64,000 nt of DNA from Planctomycetota bacterium (lineage in GTDB: Bacteria > Planctomycetota > Planctomycetia > Pirellulales > Pirellulaceae). The notes beneath the pieces were generated by a model. It was not told the DNA's origin. It ran no database searches and saw only the letters and a list, made by a program, of their open reading frames with translations. This document shows positions 18,144-26,921 of the stretch, piece by piece. Each line of letters starts with the position of its first letter. Position 1 is the first letter of the stretch. The position numbers were made by a program, and so were the translations under genes. The stretch spans positions 93,363 through 157,362 of the forward strand of contig JACNKX010000065.1 of the NCBI GenBank assembly GCA_014381825.1, written 5' to 3'.

Positions 18144-20597
18144 TCATTGACCATCCGCAGCGGGGCCTGCCGGCTGAGCGGCTTGCAGGAGTACTTCCCG
18201 ATGAAGCTGCTGATAGCTCGGATCGTTCGGTCGAAGTTCCAGCACACGTTCGATTTGCTTGAGCGCATTCGCCAAGTCACCCTGCTGCCGGTAAAGCAAC
18301 GCCAACGCGAGTACGAAATCCGGTGTGTTCGGCTCTAGTCGAACCGAGTTGACCAATGCTGCGAGCGCTTCCTGATGCTGGCCGTGCAGGTAAAGAGACA
18401 ACCCATAGCGATATTGAATCGCTGCGTTGGTCGGCGCCAATTTCGCGTCGCGTCCCAGAAGTGGCAACTCATCTTTTCGCAATACCGCGACGCGTTGGCG
18501 CAGCTTCTGAGATTCCATGATACTGTCGATGGCTGCCTCGCGATTCTGTTGTGCGATGCGACGCGCATTGTTCTCAGCTTCTTCCGCCTGACGTTCGAGC
18601 AACGCAGCGAGATTTGTTCGGGGGCCGGTCACATGTGGCTCGACTCGAATCGCAGCTTGATACGCGTTCTCAGCGGCTCGCACATCGTTCATGCTTTCGT
18701 AGACAACGCCGAGTGTCAGGTGCGCCGCAGCTCGATCGTTGTTAACCAGCACTCCCTCCTTGAACTCGTCCAGAGCTGACCGCAACTGACGCCGTTGCTC
18801 GCCATTCATCATCGGCTTTGGGACGCGAGCCAATACGCGGGCGGCTTCGGTTCGCACGGACCGAACGGGATCTTCGAGTATCGGAAGGAGCAACTTCATC
18901 AACGCCGAGTCGTCATTGACCAGTTGAAGGTTGGCGACGGCCGTTGTTCGTACTTGAGGATCGTCGTCGGTGAGCAACTTCTCCGCAGTATCGAGTACCT
19001 CGGCGGGGGCATACTGGCCTAACTCGTAAAGAGATGTTGCTCGAACAATTCCTGACAAACGCTTGTTTCTTGCAATGGATGCAAGATCATGAGCTGCTTC
19101 CGCTTTACCCTGTCGCGCCTCAATTAAAGTGTTTGCCAAAGTAGCCGAAAGATCTTCCTTCTCTCCGTACCACTGCCGGAAGTAATTCGCCGCCCATTGA
19201 TCCACTTCATCTAATGCGGAACGGACCTCTTCGTCGCTCTGTGCGGCAATGAGCCAATCGGCATATTGCGTGAACGTGTCGCGTTTCTCTGCCGGCAACT
19301 TTGCTCGATCAAGGTGGCAGCACGTGCAAGCGTTGGGTGTTCCGACTTGGACGCTCACATCTGGCCGAGGGACACGCAGACTATGGTCTCGGCGCGAGTC
19401 GACAGCCATATACGTCGTTTCCGGCATGTGGCACGCAACACACGAAGCTCCGGTGCTGCCAACGTTATGACGATGATGTGTTGGTGTATCGTACTTGCCT
19501 GCCGAGTGCTGGTGGCACGATGTGCAAACCCGATTGTCGTCATGTTTCAATCTCGCAGTGTGCGGATCATGACAGTCGGTGCAACGAATTCCTTTGTGAT
19601 ACATCTTGCTCTGGATGAACGAGCCATGCACATAAACTTCATCGAGGATCTGCCCGTCCGCGTGGTACGTGTGAGCCAAGAGCAACTCATTGGCGAAGTA
19701 ATCGTAGAAGTCTTCACCCGGTCGGTAGCCAGGTTTGACGATGCGACGCCGCGAGTGGCATTGGAAGCATGTATCGAGTTGTGGTTTGGTACTCTTGTCC
19801 TTTAACGCCGCCAACCCATAGCCGTGCCTTCTGTCCCAGAACAGAAACTTCGACTCAGCGAGCTTCACATGCATTTCGCCCGGACCGTGACAAGCCTCGC
19901 AACTGACATCGATTTCGGAGAATGTTGTGTGATACGTTTTGGTCTTGTCGTTGTACGCCTTTTGCAAGTTTGTTGAATGGCAATCGGCGCACATGTTGTT
20001 CCAACGCTGAGCGATTCCCGTCCAGTGGAGGTCATCGTCCGGTGCCAGCTTTTCGTCGACGTCCGGCGGTCGAAGATAGAACCACTCCTTCTTCGCCGTA
20101 TCCCACGAAACTCGCAGCACCTGAAGTCTCGCGACTTCGTTCTCTGGCATATCGTCTGCTCGATCGAATTCGACCATATATTGTTGCAGTGGATCGACGC
20201 CGAAAACGTACTTCACCTCGAAGTCCGTCATCTCGCCGCTTGGCCCCTCGGTATGGACCATGTATTTCTCATCCCGACGAAACATACGGCTGGTAATGCC
20301 GTAATGATTCAATTCGGCACCATCAAAGTTGCCAAGGACGGTCTCTGTCGTCGCAAGATCCATGGCCAAGTCGTGATGCGACCCTTCCCAAAGCTTGCTC
20401 TCTTGTTGATGGCACTGGATACAAGTTTGGCGACCGACGTAGGCGGAGGGTTCGTCCGCTGGAAGGCACGTCCACCAGTCGGCGAACGCCACCCCACCGA
20501 CTAGCAACACGGAGAAGATTACGACACCAAGCAATCGTCGCCTGGCAACGGGACTCGACGTAGCGGCGTCGTCAGAGGGATTGGATTCAACGGGCAT
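18144..20597 (-). CDS. Membrane-anchored octaheme c-type cytochrome with HEAT-like and TPR repeats
   Basis: An 817-residue electron-transfer protein facing the periplasm. One membrane helix (about 22-40) precedes eight C-x-x-C-H heme sites: CIQCH (59-63), CADCH, CEACH, CFQCH, CTDCH, CTSCH, CVACH and CTCCH, all in the first half. After about residue 470 come HEAT-like helices (DDPQVRTTAVANLQLV) and then TPRs (NDRAAAHLTLGVVYESMNDV; PNTPDFVLALALLYRQQGDL). The heme part resembles the cytochrome c554/NrfA-related multiheme group, but I see no basis for a specific substrate. The repeats probably bind a partner. It converges on the lipoprotein gene and is separated by 122 bp from the PPC-domain gene upstream. 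Confidence 0.88.
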   Translation of the reverse strand: MPVESNPSDDAATSSPVARRRLLGVVIFSVLLVGGVAFADWWTCLPADEPSAYVGRQTCIQCHQQESKLWEGSHHDLAMDLATTETVLGNFDGAELNHYGITSRMFRRDEKYMVHTEGPSGEMTDFEVKYVFGVDPLQQYMVEFDRADDMPENEVARLQVLRVSWDTAKKEWFYLRPPDVDEKLAPDDDLHWTGIAQRWNNMCADCHSTNLQKAYNDKTKTYHTTFSEIDVSCEACHGPGEMHVKLAESKFLFWDRRHGYGLAALKDKSTKPQLDTCFQCHSRRRIVKPGYRPGEDFYDYFANELLLAHTYHADGQILDEVYVHGSFIQSKMYHKGIRCTDCHDPHTARLKHDDNRVCTSCHQHSAGKYDTPTHHRHNVGSTGASCVACHMPETTYMAVDSRRDHSLRVPRPDVSVQVGTPNACTCCHLDRAKLPAEKRDTFTQYADWLIAAQSDEEVRSALDEVDQWAANYFRQWYGEKEDLSATLANTLIEARQGKAEAAHDLASIARNKRLSGIVRATSLYELGQYAPAEVLDTAEKLLTDDDPQVRTTAVANLQLVNDDSALMKLLLPILEDPVRSVRTEAARVLARVPKPMMNGEQRRQLRSALDEFKEGVLVNNDRAAAHLTLGVVYESMNDVRAAENAYQAAIRVEPHVTGPRTNLAALLERQAEEAENNARRIAQQNREAAIDSIMESQKLRQRVAVLRKDELPLLGRDAKLAPTNAAIQYRYGLSLYLHGQHQEALAALVNSVRLEPNTPDFVLALALLYRQQGDLANALKQIERVLELRPNDPSYQQLHREVLLQAAQPAGPAADGQ

Positions 20598-20719
20598 GGG
20601 GATTCGGCGCGAGGGCGCGGAGGCGTTTTGTGACAGGAAGTTAAGCGTCTAGCATAACATGAGGTTGCCGACTTCCTCAGCCCGCCGACGCCAAGTTGCT
20701 AAAAGATGCCAACGGGAAT

Positions 20720-22363
20720 TCACTTGGTGCCCGCAGAAGCTGCAACGGTTAACCAAGCTTTGGAGTATTCTGTGGTCGTGCCCGCAATCGTATACCTCGC
20801 AGTCCGCTCGATTGCTCCCTCGCCTGATGTTGATCCAACCACCTTGAACGGCGCAGACGCGGGATCTGCTTCAGCCTTCAGTACGACTTTCACCGACTTG
20901 GACGAATCACCTTTCGCTTCTGATTTGACGACTTCGCAGGTGACACCATCCGGGAGTTCGATGGCTTTCACCACGATCTCGCCACTGAAGCCGTTTTGTC
21001 GCCCGATCGTGACGGGAATCTCCAAGGGCGTGCCTGGAGTAAGCACGTAGGAGTCGTTAGTTAAAGTCAAGGCAAAGTCGGGCTTCGCCTCACCGATCGT
21101 CATTCGATAGACATAGCGAAATCCGCCATACCGGTGAACGTCGCGCACCACGATGCGGTAGTCGCCATCGGCCGGGATCGTTTGTACCAGGAGGCAATCG
21201 CGTTTCCGGCTCGTGTCGTCGACCTCCCCGATGGTCTTTCCTTCGGCGTCGAGTACTTGTACCAGCGGGTCGAGGAGAAAACCTAGCGAATCAGACTCAA
21301 CTTGAATCGAGAGCTTCGTTCCTTTCTTCGCTGTCACCTGAAAAACGTCTTCGTCGCGTTCAGCATCAATTCGACCGGTGACAACGGTTGGCCATTTAAT
21401 CACTTGAGGAGTTGCTTGGCTGGCATCCGCGTCCGCGACGAGAGCCGAGTAGGGCGATAGGGACTGTTCAACCTGCGAAGCGAACTCAGGATGCGTTGCG
21501 AATAACCGAATTCCGTCCGCGACCGAAGCTTGTGTGATTGCTATGTCTGGGGGCAGATTCCAACCGAACAACGAACTGTTCGCGGTCACGTCTGATTGAG
21601 CCGAAAGCGGTAGTACATGATCAACAAAGCCACCCGTCGTTAATGTCAGCCGATAGATGTAAGTGCTCGCGCCGGCGAACGCGATGGTGCTGTTCGGTGT
21701 CAACGGGAAGGCAAAAATTCGCACGACGTACCTTCCATTCCGTGGGGCGATGAACGCAATCTGTGGATCGAGGCCGCGTTGGTCGTCGTTTTGCTTTATG
21801 ACAAACCCGTCAGCACCACAGATCTGAAGCACTGAGTCCATCGGCGATCCGAACGTTCGATTCGCATCGAGAGAAGCGACAAGCGTCTGTCCGGCTTTCA
21901 TCTCGAACGCGAACCCGTCAATGTCGCCAGATTTTTCTAGTCGACCGTTAACAATCGCGGACTGCTCAATCTTATTGGCGGCGGTCAGTTCATTATTCGG
22001 TTCTGTCTCCGTCACTTCAGGCAGCGAGTCGACGGCGAAGGGACGAAGCTGTGTTGCGCCCTCCTTGTCGGACATGCGGATCAAGTACACTCCGCTGGCG
22101 GTATCGGCGATGTTGATCTTCAACTTGCCCTTGTCGGCGTCTGACTCGACTTGAATTCCTTCGCGATCGACCCAAGCGGAAACCGGCCAGTTACTGAAGC
22201 TCCCTGCCGCGGTGACGCTGACTTGCTGGCCACGCTGGCCACCTGCCGGAAACAAGGAATCGCACTTTGGAGGTGCCGCAAGGAGAGTGGACGTCCATCC
22301 AAGCGTTGCGACCGCAATCACGCAGCCAGCTCGGATCATTGTTGGCAGGTCAAGGTGTTGCAT
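20720..22363 (-). CDS. Exported PPC-domain (pre-peptidase C-terminal-like) protein
   Basis: 547 residues. A signal peptide is formed by IRAGCVIAVATLGWTSTLLA, with Met9 a possible true start. The mature chain begins PPKCDSLFPAGGQRGQQVSVTA, an Ig-like opening typical of planctomycete exoproteins. Two PPC-type beta-sandwich domains follow: about 135-260 (TEPNNELTAANKIEQ, ending RYVVRIFAFPL) and about 325-425 (TGRIDAERDEDVFQVTAKKG, ending DYRIVVRD). A C-terminal beta domain ends at 547. No catalytic motif is seen. It begins 6 bp after the DUF1501 stop codon, in the same leftward operon as DUF1501 and DUF1549/1553. In other planctomycetes these three types often occur together. Confidence 0.8.
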   Translation of the reverse strand: MQHLDLPTMIRAGCVIAVATLGWTSTLLAAPPKCDSLFPAGGQRGQQVSVTAAGSFSNWPVSAWVDREGIQVESDADKGKLKINIADTASGVYLIRMSDKEGATQLRPFAVDSLPEVTETEPNNELTAANKIEQSAIVNGRLEKSGDIDGFAFEMKAGQTLVASLDANRTFGSPMDSVLQICGADGFVIKQNDDQRGLDPQIAFIAPRNGRYVVRIFAFPLTPNSTIAFAGASTYIYRLTLTTGGFVDHVLPLSAQSDVTANSSLFGWNLPPDIAITQASVADGIRLFATHPEFASQVEQSLSPYSALVADADASQATPQVIKWPTVVTGRIDAERDEDVFQVTAKKGTKLSIQVESDSLGFLLDPLVQVLDAEGKTIGEVDDTSRKRDCLLVQTIPADGDYRIVVRDVHRYGGFRYVYRMTIGEAKPDFALTLTNDSYVLTPGTPLEIPVTIGRQNGFSGEIVVKAIELPDGVTCEVVKSEAKGDSSKSVKVVLKAEADPASAPFKVVGSTSGEGAIERTARYTIAGTTTEYSKAWLTVAASAGTK

Positions 22364-22369
22364 TAAACG

Positions 22370-23692
22370 TCAACTCATCAGTTCGTGGATTGGGGTCGGA
22401 TCGCTCACGTACGGTGCGGGGCGGCCTTCCGGAGTGTGTACGATCTTGCCAGGGTTGATTCCCAGTTTGGCGTAGATCGTCGAAGCAAAGTTCTCGGGTG
22501 AAAGGACTCGTTCGATGGCGGAGTATCCTTGACGATCGGTTGCACCGATGATCTGACCCGCCGGAGTGCCGCCGCCAGCGAGCATTACCGACATGGCGTT
22601 GGACCAATGGTCACGACCACCGCGCGAGTTCACTTTTGGAGTTCGACCAAACTCACCCAACGCTACAACCAGCGTTCGCTCTAGCATGCCCCGCTCTTCC
22701 AGGTCTAGAATCAATGCCGCCATCGCAGCCTCGAACGGCGGCAGCTTTTTGTTCAGTTCCTTGAAGATGGTGCGATGATGATCCCAGCCGCCCTCGTACA
22801 ACGTGACAAAAGGAACGCCAGCTTCAACAAGTCGCCGAGCAAGCAGGGCCCGCTGGCCAAAGCCGTTTCGACCGTACTTCTCGCGGGTTTCGTCCGGCTC
22901 GCTGTGAATGTCGAAGGCTTGTTGTGACTTGGTCGAGCGGATCAGTTGCTGGCCTTGCTGATAGAACTCGTCGACGGCCAGCAGCGGATCGCCGGCAGCC
23001 TCGTCTTGGATTCGCTTCATCCTATCGATCTGCTGCCGAATATCTTGCCGCCCCAAGTACCGATCACCCGTCAACCCACTCGGCAAGGCCACATCGCGTA
23101 CTCGAAAGCTGCTGGAATTAGGGTCATCGGGCACGACGAACGGACCGTGCTTTGCTCCCAGGAAGTTCGGGCCGCCGCTTCGCGACATGCGCGGCATCGA
23201 GAAGTAAGCGGGCATACCAGAAGGTGCGTCAAGCTCACGAGCCGCAACGCTGCCGAGACTTGGATGAAAACTTACGAAGGCTCCACAGCCAACCGGAATA
23301 CGGGGTGGCGAGCCCGTCATCATGTAATGATTGCCCGCGCCGTGATTGCCCTGGTTGTGGCGGATCGATCGAACGATTGACAGTCGATCCGCGATCTCTG
23401 CCAGTTGAGTCATGTGTTTCGAGAAGCGAACTCCAGGCAGCTTTGTCGCGATCGTCGAAAACTCGCCGCGAATCTTGACCGGCGCATCTGGCTTCGGATC
23501 AAATGTCTCGTAATGCGTCGGGCCACCGTCCATCCAGATCAAAATGCACGAATCGGCCTCTCGCTTTGTTGCGTTCGCGGCATCGCCACGGGCTTGCAAC
23601 GCACCGACGAGCCCTCCACCTAGCAGGCCGCCCATCCCGAGCTGCAAGCAGTCTCGACGCGTGAATCCTTCGCAATTGCGTTGAGTCGCCAT
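22370..23692 (-). CDS. DUF1501 family protein, Tat-type signal
   Basis: 440 residues. The N-terminus contains TRRDCLQLGMGGLLGGGLVG, a Tat-type signal with the twin Arg, so it is probably exported folded. The body has the DUF1501 hallmarks: CILIWMDGGPTHYETFDPKPD, SIVRSIRHNQGNHGAGNHYMMTG and LVVALGEFGRTPK. This family belongs to the alkaline phosphatase/sulfatase superfamily, but its activity is unknown. It lies 3 bp downstream of the DUF1549/DUF1553 gene and 6 bp upstream of the PPC-domain gene. The constant pairing with DUF1549/1553 across planctomycetes implies a shared job, possibly in polymer or surface metabolism. Confidence 0.93.
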   Translation of the reverse strand: MATQRNCEGFTRRDCLQLGMGGLLGGGLVGALQARGDAANATKREADSCILIWMDGGPTHYETFDPKPDAPVKIRGEFSTIATKLPGVRFSKHMTQLAEIADRLSIVRSIRHNQGNHGAGNHYMMTGSPPRIPVGCGAFVSFHPSLGSVAARELDAPSGMPAYFSMPRMSRSGGPNFLGAKHGPFVVPDDPNSSSFRVRDVALPSGLTGDRYLGRQDIRQQIDRMKRIQDEAAGDPLLAVDEFYQQGQQLIRSTKSQQAFDIHSEPDETREKYGRNGFGQRALLARRLVEAGVPFVTLYEGGWDHHRTIFKELNKKLPPFEAAMAALILDLEERGMLERTLVVALGEFGRTPKVNSRGGRDHWSNAMSVMLAGGGTPAGQIIGATDRQGYSAIERVLSPENFASTIYAKLGINPGKIVHTPEGRPAPYVSDPTPIHELMS

Positions 23693-23695
23693 TGA

Positions 23696-25909
23696 CTAAT
23701 CCTTAAATAGGAACTCGGGCGTGTTCAGTAATGCCCAAAGCAGATCTTCCGTTGCCTGCTTTCGACCAGCTTGGTCGGTCGCTGTGTCGAACAGCTTCTT
23801 TCCAAACGCGCGTTCGTCGCTGTCAGGAAATCTTGCGTAGACGAGCAAGTACAGCTCTTCAACAATTTGCTCCGGCGTGTTATCGCTAGAAGCAAGTTGT
23901 GCTGCTCGTCCTTTGTCTGAAGCAACGCGTGCATGCAACTCGGTCGCGTTCATCATGTGAAGTGCTTGTGTGACCGTTGCGTCTTCCTGTCGTTCACAAG
24001 GAGGGTCTTGATTCGGATCGGGGCGGCCGAAAGTATCCAGGAAGAGCGAACTGACACGGTGAGTCCAAATCTCCTTGGCTCGCGAACCGGGCGGCATGGC
24101 CGCGAAAGTATTTGGAATATCCGTGATGTCAGCGATCGCGTCGAGCATCACTTCCGCTCGCAACCGCTGTCGGTAGTGACGCGAATAGTTTTGCGTGTCC
24201 GCGATGTTTCGGTCGGTCGGATCGGAGCTTAACGCGTAAACGTATGAAGTCGTGATCGTCCGAATAACTTCTTTTAAGTTGAACTGTTTATCGCGAAAGT
24301 CGTTTGCAAGTGCCTCAAGCAGCGGGCCGTTCGTCGGCGGATTCGTCGCTCGCAGATCGTCAACTGGCATCACCAGCCCACGCCCCATTAGATCCGCCCA
24401 AATTCGGTTCACCATCACCTGCGCAAAGTAGTCGTTCTCCTTGCTCGTCACCCAAGCGGCTAAAGCTTCGCGAGGATCCGAATCGGGATCGATCGTCGGT
24501 GCCTCGAGGAATAGCGGACGGGGCTCGAGGACTTTGCCGGTTAAGGGATGTGATACGCTCCCCTTCTTGGACGTTAACACGATCTCCTCGCCACCTGAAA
24601 TCGGAGGCGACAAGCCGGTGCCTTTGTGTCCTACGCGTGCGAAGTAGGCGGCAAAGCTATAGAAGTCGTCCTGGCTCCACTTCTCGAAGACGTGATGGTG
24701 GCACTTTGCGCACTCCAGGCGAATTCCGAGAAATAACTGTGTGACGAGCGTTGTCATTTCATCCGGCGAGCGTCGATCGCGAAACAAGGTCGCAGCTCCG
24801 TTGTGCCAGGTACTTCCTTGCGCGGCGATCAATTCGCGCACGAACTGGTCATACGGTTTGTTCTGCCGAAAACTGTCTCGAATCCAATAGTCGTAGTTCA
24901 GTACGGCTTTAATGCCGACGCGATAAGGATTCGGACGCAACAAGTCCACCCATTTGTTTGCCCAATGTTCTGCATACTCGGGTCGATCGAGCAAACGAGC
25001 AACGAGTTGCTGTCGTTTGTCCTCATTCGTATCCGCTAGGAATTCACGCACCTCGTTTGGTTTTGGAAGCGTTCCGATGATGTCGATGTAGACGCGACGC
25101 GCGAACTTGGCGTCAGCAATCGGACCGGACGGTGTGATGCCGAGCGACTGCAGCTTCACCCAAACGTGTTCGTCGACCAAGTTGTTGCGAGGTAACTTGG
25201 CGTACAACTCGTCAGGCACATCACCGGCGAGAGGAATCGCGACATTGCAAGTTGCAATCACATTCATGTATCTCGCCATAATCGACGCTTCGCCGGGGAT
25301 GGGGCCCGCCTCGATCACGCCGTCATCGTCGACAGCGACGATTGCACTTTCGTTGGATTGATACATCGCCATTCGTGTGACGTTACCCATCGATCCGTCG
25401 GAGTAATGCGCGGTGACTTCCAGCTGCAACGTCTGGCCCGGTTTCATGAATTGTTCGGTGGGCGAAGCGGTGACCGCAGTCAGCGTGGGTTCATCGGGAA
25501 CACGCCTCGGCAAGCCCGCGACAATCCAATCCCGCAGAATTCGATACTCCTCACTATCGACGGCAAACCGCCGTCCTCCGCCGTGCGGCGCTTGGCCGGT
25601 CGCTTTTAACAGCAGAAGACTTTGGTCGGGGGCAGCCGGAAAGATACGACGCCCGCGAGCGTTCATTGTTAGTGCGGCATAATCGAACTCGGGGTCGAAG
25701 CCAAGCAATGACAGCTGGAACCCATTCTGTCCGCGTTGCTTTCCATGGCATGCACCAGTGCTGCAACCACGAGCCGCCATAATCGGTTGGACCTGAAGCT
25801 CAAAGCTGACAGGCTCGGCTCCCCATAACGTGGACTCGTGAGGTGGAGGAACGAGAGCGCACCAAACGAGCGAGAAGACAATGCCAACAATCGTGTGAAA
25901 CCTGCACAT
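23696..25909 (-). CDS. DUF1549/DUF1553 protein (PSCyt2/PSD1) with cytochrome-like motifs
   Basis: About 737 residues when started at the Met at 25909 (MCRFHTIVGIVFSLVWCALV, a signal peptide). An upstream Met at 26119 would add 70 residues with no signal and is rejected. Order: a cytochrome-like start with RGCSTGACHGKQRGQNGF (C-x4-C-H, not the standard C-x2-C-H), a bacterial Ig-like part (about 130-215), DUF1549 (about 230-440, FARRVYIDIIGTLP) with a regular CAKCH site before HHVFEKWSQDDFYSF, then DUF1553 (about 490-735, VMVNRIWADLMGRGLV, ending in LLWALLNTPEFLFKD). The function of the family is unknown. It heads the operon with DUF1501 and the PPC protein. Confidence 0.9.
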   Translation of the reverse strand: MCRFHTIVGIVFSLVWCALVPPPHESTLWGAEPVSFELQVQPIMAARGCSTGACHGKQRGQNGFQLSLLGFDPEFDYAALTMNARGRRIFPAAPDQSLLLLKATGQAPHGGGRRFAVDSEEYRILRDWIVAGLPRRVPDEPTLTAVTASPTEQFMKPGQTLQLEVTAHYSDGSMGNVTRMAMYQSNESAIVAVDDDGVIEAGPIPGEASIMARYMNVIATCNVAIPLAGDVPDELYAKLPRNNLVDEHVWVKLQSLGITPSGPIADAKFARRVYIDIIGTLPKPNEVREFLADTNEDKRQQLVARLLDRPEYAEHWANKWVDLLRPNPYRVGIKAVLNYDYWIRDSFRQNKPYDQFVRELIAAQGSTWHNGAATLFRDRRSPDEMTTLVTQLFLGIRLECAKCHHHVFEKWSQDDFYSFAAYFARVGHKGTGLSPPISGGEEIVLTSKKGSVSHPLTGKVLEPRPLFLEAPTIDPDSDPREALAAWVTSKENDYFAQVMVNRIWADLMGRGLVMPVDDLRATNPPTNGPLLEALANDFRDKQFNLKEVIRTITTSYVYALSSDPTDRNIADTQNYSRHYRQRLRAEVMLDAIADITDIPNTFAAMPPGSRAKEIWTHRVSSLFLDTFGRPDPNQDPPCERQEDATVTQALHMMNATELHARVASDKGRAAQLASSDNTPEQIVEELYLLVYARFPDSDERAFGKKLFDTATDQAGRKQATEDLLWALLNTPEFLFKD

Positions 25910-26087
25910 AGGTGGGGCATTTCGCGGCAGGAGGGAGTGGGTTTGCGGGTGCCCTTCATTGTACCTAGGTTGGCGAGAATGAAGCAAGGCACAGCGATCA
26001 CCGCAAGTGTCGTACTTTGGAAGATTGTCGACTACTTCGTGACATCCGCTAAGGCTCTTGGGAGAGGTGGCCAACATATGCGAGCGG

Positions 26088-26654
26088 TTATCGTGCCGTC
26101 GCTTGGTAGCCGTTTCCACGTGATCGTGGCAAGGGTACCGTGTCGGGTCGGACCCCGCGTCGAGAGACAGGAAGGGGGGATGCGACCGGAATGCGAGTTA
26201 GTTCCTCGCGTTTCTCTTGTGCAAGGAATTCTCGTTCAACCAATTCGGGGTCATACTGTGTCCAAGTTTCACGGACGGATTTGGACCTGATGCGTCGGAG
26301 TCCACCGCGTTGCTTGAAGTCTTCCCATTCAGATACGTATCCGCCACTTCGCCAATCACGCAGGGGAATTTGAGCTGGCGTTTTGAGCAGTCGCCAATCA
26401 CGAACCTGATATCGACTGTGGCGTTCGCTCCAGTCGTAATAGATGACTTGGTCAAAGACCAATCGACCTTGGTCGTCGTAGAAGTGGTTGACCTCGACAA
26501 GGTCAACCTGATCGACCGTCAGCTCATCAGCTGGGCTAAGCGTTAAGGCGGTCATGCAGACCGCAATCTGGATCGACATGGCTCCCACCGCTCTCCTCCT
26601 TGAGTTCGGGTATTGGTGGTCCATGAACGCCCGAAGACGCCACGTATTGTTCAC
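26088..26654 (-). CDS. Small exported protein of unknown function
   Basis: 188 residues from the longest start. Met11 (26624) would give RRR followed by a hydrophobic signal AVGAMSIQIAVCMTALTL. A third option, Met26 (26579), has AAGGAGGAGAG about 13 nt upstream. The mature part has a repeated aromatic pattern (LVEVNHFYDDQGRLVFDQVIYYDW) and ends in a basic, Pro-rich tail. It resembles short planctomycete exported proteins, but I know no function. It stands 178 bp upstream of the DUF1549/1553 gene on the same strand and may or may not be in that operon. Confidence 0.65.
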   Translation of the reverse strand: MNNTWRLRAFMDHQYPNSRRRAVGAMSIQIAVCMTALTLSPADELTVDQVDLVEVNHFYDDQGRLVFDQVIYYDWSERHSRYQVRDWRLLKTPAQIPLRDWRSGGYVSEWEDFKQRGGLRRIRSKSVRETWTQYDPELVEREFLAQEKREELTRIPVASPLPVSRRGVRPDTVPLPRSRGNGYQATAR

Positions 26655-26921
26655 TATCGGTCATCTAGCAGTCGTCAAGTGAAAACTTTTGGGTATCTAC
26701 AAAAAATAACCACCCAAGTCCAGGCCGAAATCGCCAACTCAGTCGAGTCCGAGTCATGTCAATATCGCTTGAACACCAAAGGAACGGCTGCCGCACGAGG
26801 CTGAGATCAACCGCGGAAAATCTGCATGGCGAATCATGCGCCGCCGAGCAAACTCAACCTTTAACGGTTGCTGAGAACGCCAGTCGATGAAGTCCCAGTG
26901 ACTTTAGGTTCAGCTCGTCAG

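Noticed and set aside
19266..19805. A 179-codon rightward frame within the cytochrome gene
   Set aside because: It is antisense to the heme-binding region; the eight CxxCH motifs show the other strand is coding.
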